From the NCBI RefSeq assembly GCF_900105395.1, contig NZ_LT629775.1:5848501-5912500 (forward strand): a stretch of DNA of 64,000 nucleotides, read 5' to 3'. Origin of the DNA: Streptomyces sp. TLI_053. Lineage in GTDB: Bacteria > Actinomycetota > Actinomycetes > Streptomycetales > Streptomycetaceae. Numbering within the stretch: position 1 is the first letter of the stretch; every line of letters begins with the position of its first letter. Position numbers and translations under genes: made by a program. The notes under the pieces are model-generated. The model was given only the letters and a program-made list of their open reading frames with translations, was not told where the DNA came from and did not search any database. Positions 57,999 to 64,000 of the stretch are shown in pieces.

Positions 57999-58314
57999 GC
58001 CCGCGCGGGCCCCGGCCCGGCGGCGAAAAACGGCCGTACCGGGCCGTTCGGCGGGGTCGTCGGTGTAGATTCGTCCCAGAGCCAGAACGTCGCTGCTGAT
58101 GGCGGTCGATCGGTGACCCGCCCCCACGGGGGCACACCGGTCGAGGGAGAGAGGTCCTCCGACGGTTTGTGCCGAGCAACAGGACAGCCGTACCGCGCCG
58201 ATCCGGCCGCGGGCCGGACGCCCTGGCGTCGCCGCACACCGTTGCGGTCCGCCGCGTTGTGACGCACCCCAGGACCTTGGCCCCGCCCCACCCCCCTCAG
58301 CGAGGAGCAGACGC
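57999..58314 (+). promoter_or_regulatory. ahcY promoter and long structured leader
   Basis: This 316-base gap holds a small hairpin (58029-58035 with 58042-58048), then TAGATT (58066-58071) as a good -10, giving a leader of about 237 bases. In the leader, 58106-58115 pairs with 58135-58144 and encloses 58120-58125/58128-58133. A CCGGCC/GGCCGG hairpin lies near 58203-58217. The shape suggests a regulatory RNA. I could not match it to the SAH, SAM-II or SAM-IV riboswitch cores. Confidence 0.5.
58066..58071 (+). promoter_or_regulatory. -10 TAGATT of ahcY
   Basis: TAGATT fits the actinomycete -10 consensus. No clear -35 at 16-18 bases. Confidence 0.4.
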
Positions 58315-59763
<1,449 letters not shown>

Positions 59764-59781
59764 TGCGGTGACAGGCATGCG

Positions 59782-59821
59782 CCGGTGGCCGGCGTCCCCT
59801 CGCGGGGGCGCCGGCCACCGG
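59782..59821 (+). terminator. Terminator after ahcY
   Basis: A perfect 13-base-pair stem (59782-59794 with 59809-59821) encloses a second small CCCC/GGGG hairpin. About 20 bases after the ahcY stop. Confidence 0.8.
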
Positions 59822-59850
59822 TGTTCCGGGCCCCGGCCGTCCGGGCTGCC

Positions 59851-59890
59851 GTCAGGGGGTGACCCCGGTCGTCAGGGGGTGACCTCGGTG
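59851..59890. repeat. 20-base direct repeat over the anti-sigma stop codon
   Basis: Two tandem 20-base units sharing GTCAGGGGGTGACC, at 59851-59870 and 59871-59890. The upstream gene end (Val-Thr-Pro-stop) is thus repeated just past the real stop codon of the minus-strand gene. Confidence 0.75.
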
Positions 59891-61047
59891 GTCCAGGCGG
59901 AGCGGTCGGTGCCGAGCGGGACGATCCGGTCCACCCAGCCGGCCAGACCGCCGGTCGCGGCGAACGGTGCTTCGCCCTGGAAGCTGGTCGCGCACACCCG
60001 CACGCCCCGGGTGTCGGCGCACTTCTGGGCGGGCGGCTCGCCCGTGTCCGGCACGTTGCTCACTGCCGCGCTCGGATCCGCGCTCGGCGCCGGGGACGCC
60101 GTCACGCGCTGATTCTCCGGCCGGGCCGACGGGCCGACCGCGGGCCGGAGGTCGATCCCGAGGTGGTCGTTCCCGGACTGGAAGTTGATGGTCGCGGACC
60201 AGGGGTACCCGGAGGCCGCCCCGGTGCCCGTGTGGAGGCTGACCCCGGCCTGGGCGAAGCCGGTGGGGACGTCCCGGACCTCGAAGGGCAGCCGCACCGC
60301 CTGGCTGCCGGTCGTGACCTTGTCGGCGGTCTTCAGCATCATGTCGACGACGCCGTCGTCGGCGCGCAGGTAGGTGCCCTGCAGTTCCACCCAACGCCCG
60401 TCGTCGCCCTGCCAGCGGAGCCGGTAGTCGTTGCCGGTGCCGGCCGGGTCGCCGGGTGCGCGTCCCACCCAGTACGCGGGCCTGCCGTTGACCGGCCGGG
60501 CGTCCACCCGGTACTGCTGCTGGCCGGCGTTGTCCGTTCCGAGGACCGGCTCCCCGGCCTCCGGGTGGACCGAGAGGAACAGCGTCTGGTGGTTCATCGA
60601 CAGCGCGTCCTGGCCGGTCTGCGGGGGGCCGTAGGCCTTGCCGCTGAACAGGGTGGGCTGTCCGCTGAAGCCGATCGTGTAGCTGGCCCCGCCGAAGCCC
60701 TCGGGCAGCCAGCCGAAGGCGGCCGCGATCGTCAGTGGGTCGTGGCCGGTGTCCGGGCCCAGGGCCGGCAGCACGGGGTCCGGCGCGGCCGGGCCGGTGG
60801 CGGCCTTGACCGGGCCGTCGGTGTCCCGGTCCGGCAGGGTGGCGCCGAGGACCGAGGCGCCCACCGCGACCGCGGTCACCGCTCCGAGCACTCCGAGCCG
60901 GCGCCGGCGCAGCCGGGACCGGCCCCGGTGGATCGCCCGGGCGGCGTCCGTCCGGCCGTGCGGGGCGGGGGAGTCGGCCAGCGCGGTGAGGCCGGCGGCC
61001 AGCTCGGCGGCGAGGAGGTCCTCGGTGAGGTCGGTGCGGTCGTTCAT
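59872..61047 (-). CDS. Putative anti-sigma factor / membrane regulator
   Basis: A 391-residue protein with a cytoplasmic N-terminus (~1-48), one transmembrane helix (~49-70, LGVLGAVTAVAVGASVLGAT) and a large extracellular domain of unknown fold. The ATG overlaps the stop of the ECF sigma gene (ATGA), the classical sigma/anti-sigma arrangement. No ZAS (HxxxCxxC) motif is visible in the N-terminal segment, so if it is an anti-sigma factor it is of a different type. The extracytoplasmic domain may sense an envelope signal. Confidence 0.7.
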   Translation of the reverse strand: MNDRTDLTEDLLAAELAAGLTALADSPAPHGRTDAARAIHRGRSRLRRRRLGVLGAVTAVAVGASVLGATLPDRDTDGPVKAATGPAAPDPVLPALGPDTGHDPLTIAAAFGWLPEGFGGASYTIGFSGQPTLFSGKAYGPPQTGQDALSMNHQTLFLSVHPEAGEPVLGTDNAGQQQYRVDARPVNGRPAYWVGRAPGDPAGTGNDYRLRWQGDDGRWVELQGTYLRADDGVVDMMLKTADKVTTGSQAVRLPFEVRDVPTGFAQAGVSLHTGTGAASGYPWSATINFQSGNDHLGIDLRPAVGPSARPENQRVTASPAPSADPSAAVSNVPDTGEPPAQKCADTRGVRVCATSFQGEAPFAATGGLAGWVDRIVPLGTDRSAWTTEVTP

Positions 61048-61658
61048 TTCACTGCCCCTTCCACCGGCACGGCCGGCCGGAGGTCTCGGAGATCGGGAAG
61101 GCCGGTGCGGTCGGTGTGCCCGGTGGGCTCGGTGCGGTCGTCGCGCTCGGCGCGGCCCCCGTGGTCCTGGTGGCCGAGGGACCGGCGCAGCGCGTCGAGT
61201 CCCCGGGAGGTCTGGCTCTTCACATTGCCGGTGGAGCACCCCAGCGCCGCCGCGGTCTGCTCCACCGTCAGGTCGCAGTAGTGCCGCAGCACCACGGTGG
61301 CCCGCTGGCGGGGCGGCAGCGCGGCCAGCGCGCGCCGGAGGTCGACCGCCAGGTCCAGGTCGGCGGGGGCGGCGGCCGAGTCCGGCACCGCCCCGGTACG
61401 GCGGCGGGCGGTCCAGCGGCCCCAGGGGGAGCGCTGCTCGGCGAGGAAGGTGTTCACCAGGACGGTCCGGGCGTACCCGTCCAGGTTCTCCAGCCGTGAC
61501 AGCCGCGACCAGCGCACGTACAGCTTGGTGACCGACTCCTGGACCAGGTCGTCCGCCCGGTGCCAGTCACCGCTGAGCAGGTAGGCCACCTTGCGGAGCC
61601 ACGGCGCCCGAGCCGCGACGAACTCCGTGAACTCGGCGTCGCGGGTCTGCTTCGCCAT
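61044..61658 (-). CDS. ECF sigma factor, SigE family of actinomycetes
   Basis: Sigma factor of 204 residues. Region 2 (~10-75) contains LRKVAYLLSGDWHRADDLVQESVTKLYVRW and region 4 (~100-155) contains LPPRQRATVVLRHYCDLTVEQTAAALGCSTGNVKSQTSRGLDALRR. This matches the SigE-family group of small ECF sigmas. The last ~45 residues are charged and rich in Arg/Asp/Thr repeats. It is the first gene of a two-gene operon with the putative anti-sigma factor. Target promoters are not visible. Confidence 0.93.
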   Translation of the reverse strand: MAKQTRDAEFTEFVAARAPWLRKVAYLLSGDWHRADDLVQESVTKLYVRWSRLSRLENLDGYARTVLVNTFLAEQRSPWGRWTARRRTGAVPDSAAAPADLDLAVDLRRALAALPPRQRATVVLRHYCDLTVEQTAAALGCSTGNVKSQTSRGLDALRRSLGHQDHGGRAERDDRTEPTGHTDRTGLPDLRDLRPAVPVEGAVK

Positions 61659-61776
61659 CGATGAACGCTCCCTTCCGCGGCGCCGCGGTCGCGGCGCACA
61701 CCTCCCTAATGCGGGGCGCCCGGCGGAGGTTGCACGCCCGTTCGGGCCGGTTCGGTGGCCCGGGCCGGGCCGGACG

Positions 61777-61782
61777 TAGGCT
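61777..61782 (+). promoter_or_regulatory. -10-like TAGGCT before a leaderless gene
   Basis: TAGGCT ends seven bases before ATG 61790 with no ribosome binding site. Confidence 0.45.
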
Positions 61783-61789
61783 TTCGGGC

Positions 61790-62455
61790 ATGCCCAACGG
61801 CCGTTACTCGCTCCACGACGTCCACGACCATGTCCTGCTCGGTGAGGAGCGCTTCAGCTGCGCGCCCGGCCCGGCCGGCTGGCGGTACGTGTCCAAGACC
61901 TACGCGCCGGACGGCCGGGTGCTCGGCACCGTGGACCTCACCCTGGACTCGCGCTCCCGCCCGCTGCGGATGGAACTCCGGGCCGGTGGCTGGCAGGTCA
62001 GGGGAGGCGCCGTCGACGGGGTGGCCTGGGTGCGGGCCGATGCCGCGGATCCGGCCGGGGAGCAGGCGGTGGAGGGGCACGACCGGGCGCACGGCTTCGC
62101 CGGACGCTCGCCCGCGTTCCTGGTCGCCGCGGCGCGGCTGCTCCGGCTGCGGGAGGGGGCGAGCGCGAGGGTCCGGCTGGTGGCGTTCACCGATCCGGTG
62201 CTGGCGCCCCGCACCTTCGACCAGGGGTGGCTGCTGGAGGGGGTGGACACGCACGACACCGACTCCGGGCCGCTGCTCGTCGAGCGTTACCAGGTGGCGG
62301 ACCTGGAGACCGGGGAGCAACAGGTGGTGCACCTGGCCGGGGACGTGGTGCTGGCCGCCGGAGGCATCGAGCTGGAGGAGCTGGAGTCGCCGCCGAACGC
62401 CTGGCCGGCCGCGTTCGGGTACGGGGAGGGCCTCGGGGGCGACCTCGAGGAGTGA
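61790..62455 (+). CDS. Conserved hypothetical protein, beta-rich
   Basis: A 221-residue soluble protein without signal peptide. It begins MPNGRYSLHDVHDHVLLGEERFSC and alternates short strands with charged turns (VDLTLDSRSRPLRMELRAGGWQVRGG, then TDSGPLLVERYQVADL). It resembles the glycolipid-binding or lipoprotein-localisation-like beta barrels in overall pattern only; no confident family. Probably leaderless. It converges on the RDD gene. Confidence 0.7.
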   Translation: MPNGRYSLHDVHDHVLLGEERFSCAPGPAGWRYVSKTYAPDGRVLGTVDLTLDSRSRPLRMELRAGGWQVRGGAVDGVAWVRADAADPAGEQAVEGHDRAHGFAGRSPAFLVAAARLLRLREGASARVRLVAFTDPVLAPRTFDQGWLLEGVDTHDTDSGPLLVERYQVADLETGEQQVVHLAGDVVLAAGGIELEELESPPNAWPAAFGYGEGLGGDLEE

Positions 62456-62508
62456 GCCGTGCCGGTGGCGCGGGGCAGCCGGGGTGCGGTGTCCGGACGG
62501 GTTGCGGT

Positions 62509-63423
62509 TCAGGCGGGCGGGGCGAAACCGGTGCCGGAGGCCGGGGGGCTCGGCGGCGCGGGGGCGGCCGGAGGCGCGGGCTGCTGGGAAGCGTGCTGCT
62601 GCGGGGTGTAGTGCTGCGGGGTGTGCTGACCCCGGCCCTGGGCCTGCTGCTGGAACGCGTACCCCTGCGCCCTGGTCCACTCGCGCCGCTGCCGCTCGGT
62701 CAGGACCGCACCCAGGTAGGCCGCCGGGTGCACCCCGTACGGCACCGGGTGGCCGGTGCGGGCCGCCAGGTCGTCCGCGAGCCGGGCGGACATCCGATGG
62801 GCGACCGCCTGGTCCAGCTCGCCGATCCGCCCGAGGAACTGCCGGACGGCCAGCCACAGCGGCTCCGGCACGGCCGAGAGGTCCAGCGCGACCAGCTCAC
62901 CGCCGATCGCCTGCAGCAGCTGCGGGTTCACCGGTGGGAGCGCGGCCGCCGCACCGCCGCCGCCGGGGACCCGCTCGCGCACCACCAGGGTCCCCGCGAA
63001 GACGTCACCCAGGCGCTTCCCCTCGGACGACACCACCGAGCAGATCACCGCCGGAACGCCGAACAGCACGATGATCTCCAGGAAGCCGACCAGGCCGCGC
63101 ACCAGCGAGTGCCGGAACCGCACCGGGCCGCCGTCGCTGCGCACCACGCGGAGCCCCAGCGCGGCCTTGCCCAGGGAACGTCCCCGGCTGAGGGTCTCGA
63201 CCATGATCGGCAGCGCGACCAGGAAGAGGACGGTCAGCCCGATCGTCACGGCGGCGACCGCGGCGCCGTCCAGGTCCGGTGCGAGCAGACTCAGCACCAG
63301 GGTCGTCACCACGAGACCGACGACCTGCACGGCGAGGTCCAGCGTGACGGCCAGGCCCCGGCTCGGAAGCTTCGCCGTGCGCAGGCCGAGGACGACCGCC
63401 TCGCCCGTCACCAGGTCGCTCAA
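62509..63423 (-). CDS. RDD family membrane protein
   Basis: A 304-residue protein with an N-terminal RDD domain: LPSRGLAVTLDLAVQVV contains the Arg and Asp that name the family, followed by three or more helices, and RGRSLGKAALGLRVV. A C-terminal cytosolic region (~165-304) ends in a Gln/Pro-rich tail. Function is unknown; the family is thought to act in transport or osmotic responses. It is translated from TTG 63423 (MSDLVTGEAVVLGLR), which matches homologues as remembered; GTG 63411 is possible. Divergent from the SpoIIM-like gene. Confidence 0.85.
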   Translation of the reverse strand: MSDLVTGEAVVLGLRTAKLPSRGLAVTLDLAVQVVGLVVTTLVLSLLAPDLDGAAVAAVTIGLTVLFLVALPIMVETLSRGRSLGKAALGLRVVRSDGGPVRFRHSLVRGLVGFLEIIVLFGVPAVICSVVSSEGKRLGDVFAGTLVVRERVPGGGGAAAALPPVNPQLLQAIGGELVALDLSAVPEPLWLAVRQFLGRIGELDQAVAHRMSARLADDLAARTGHPVPYGVHPAAYLGAVLTERQRREWTRAQGYAFQQQAQGRGQHTPQHYTPQQHASQQPAPPAAPAPPSPPASGTGFAPPA

Positions 63424-63642
63424 GACACCCGTCCGTTCCCGTCGGTGGTACGGGGCCGGTGGGAGGGATTCCGGCGGACCGCCCCCACGTCCCGTGATCT
63501 GCTGACCGTCAACATACGGGGCCGCGGAGCCGACCGGGAAGGGAGGTCCCGGCCGCCGTGACGGCGCTTCCCCCTGGCATGCTGGGCCCACCTGTCCGCA
63601 CCCGCCCGATCGCGCGTCCCGCGCCGACCATGGAGCCGCCGC

Positions 63643-64000
63643 ATGGACCTGGACGTCTTCGTCGCCACCCACCAGGGGGAGTGGGCCCGGCTGGACGACC
63701 TCACCAGGAAGCGGCGTCCGACCGGCGAGGAGGCGGACGAACTCGTCGCCCTCTACCAGCGGGTCACCGGCCATCTGGCCAAGGTCCAGGCCGCCGCGCC
63801 CGACCCGACCCTCGAGGGCCGGCTCACGAGTCTGGTCTCGCGGGCCCGCGACGCGGTCACCGGCAGCCGGACGAGCGGCTGGCGGGACGTCGCCCGTTAC
63901 TACACGGTCAGCTTCCCCGCCGCGCTCTACCGGGCGCGCCACTGGTGGATCCCGGTCGCGGTGCTCTCACTGGTCGCCACCGCACTGGTCGCCTGGTGGG
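63643..64000 (+). CDS. Stage II sporulation protein M-like membrane protein, partial
   Basis: The 5' part (119 codons) of a gene running off the window. MDLDVFVATHQGEWARLDDLTRKRR, then TYQ-type helices and a first membrane helix (WWIPVAVLSLVATALVAWW) fit the SpoIIM-like family that is encoded next to RDD proteins. In that pairing the two are believed to form a membrane complex; the real role in streptomycetes is not established. ATG 63643 is preferred over ATG 63630, which lies in another frame. Confidence 0.8.
   Translation, partial: MDLDVFVATHQGEWARLDDLTRKRRPTGEEADELVALYQRVTGHLAKVQAAAPDPTLEGRLTSLVSRARDAVTGSRTSGWRDVARYYTVSFPAALYRARHWWIPVAVLSLVATALVAWW

Noticed and set aside
57999..58314. 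SAH or SAM riboswitch before ahcY
   Set aside because: No match by eye to the conserved cores of the SAH, SAM-II or SAM-IV classes; kept only as a structured leader of unknown type.

Overview
The window is about 64 kb of very GC-rich DNA (strong G/C at third codon positions, GTG and TTG starts, WhiB, F420 genes, leaderless promoters). This fits a streptomycete chromosome (Streptomyces or Kitasatospora). The gene order purK-purE, acyl-CoA dehydrogenase, LCP genes, fbiA-fbiB, cysteine dioxygenase, whiB, giant glycosyltransferase, DUF5719, manB, Trm112, SIS isomerase, cation efflux, ahcY is, from memory, the conserved chromosomal-core layout of Streptomyces. It is not a mobile island. No rRNA, tRNA, IS element, prophage or CRISPR array was seen.

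Layout. 0-9 kb: a POT peptide transporter, an OmpR-type two-component pair, a small monooxygenase-like protein, a GtrA membrane protein, purK-purE, a membrane dipeptidase, a CoA-binding protein and a UDP-glucose dehydrogenase. 10-24 kb: an LCP protein, fadE, an SDR, a solitary ketosynthase, a GNAT, a secreted protein made of four exact 40-residue repeats, a methyltransferase, two cyclophilins, a DoxX/TetR divergent pair, a secreted RNase with its barstar inhibitor, and assorted small enzymes. 24-39 kb: four more LCP proteins with two sugar-modifying or sugar-transferring enzymes, an FMN reductase behind a cysteine-rich leader peptide, and an ABC exporter. 39-46 kb: a TIGR03089 protein, a PGRP amidase, an AlkA-like glycosylase, fbiB-fbiA and cysteine dioxygenase. 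46-64 kb: whiB, a 1287-residue glycosyltransferase, DUF5719, mannose-phosphate enzymes, ahcY, an ECF sigma/anti-sigma pair, RDD and a partial SpoIIM-like gene.

How the genes work together. Five LCP ligases, the glycosyltransferases, UDP-glucose dehydrogenase, manB and the SIS isomerase suggest a neighbourhood for making and attaching wall glycopolymers. fbiA and fbiB supply F420. ahcY, cysteine dioxygenase and the FMN reductase are a scattered sulfur theme.

Most striking: two very short cysteine-rich ORFs lie directly downstream of sigma-70-like promoters with no room for a Shine-Dalgarno site. One precedes the FMN reductase (26713-26790) and one precedes cysteine dioxygenase (45974-46063, minus strand). 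The second contains a Cys-Cys-x-x-Cys-x-Cys-x-Cys run whose codons can pair with a segment further down the leader, an attenuator-like arrangement in front of a cysteine-degrading gene. At least a dozen other genes also look leaderless. The doxX gene appears to need one extra base in a G5 run to join its well-placed ATG. All calls come from reading the sequence; no search or folding program was run.
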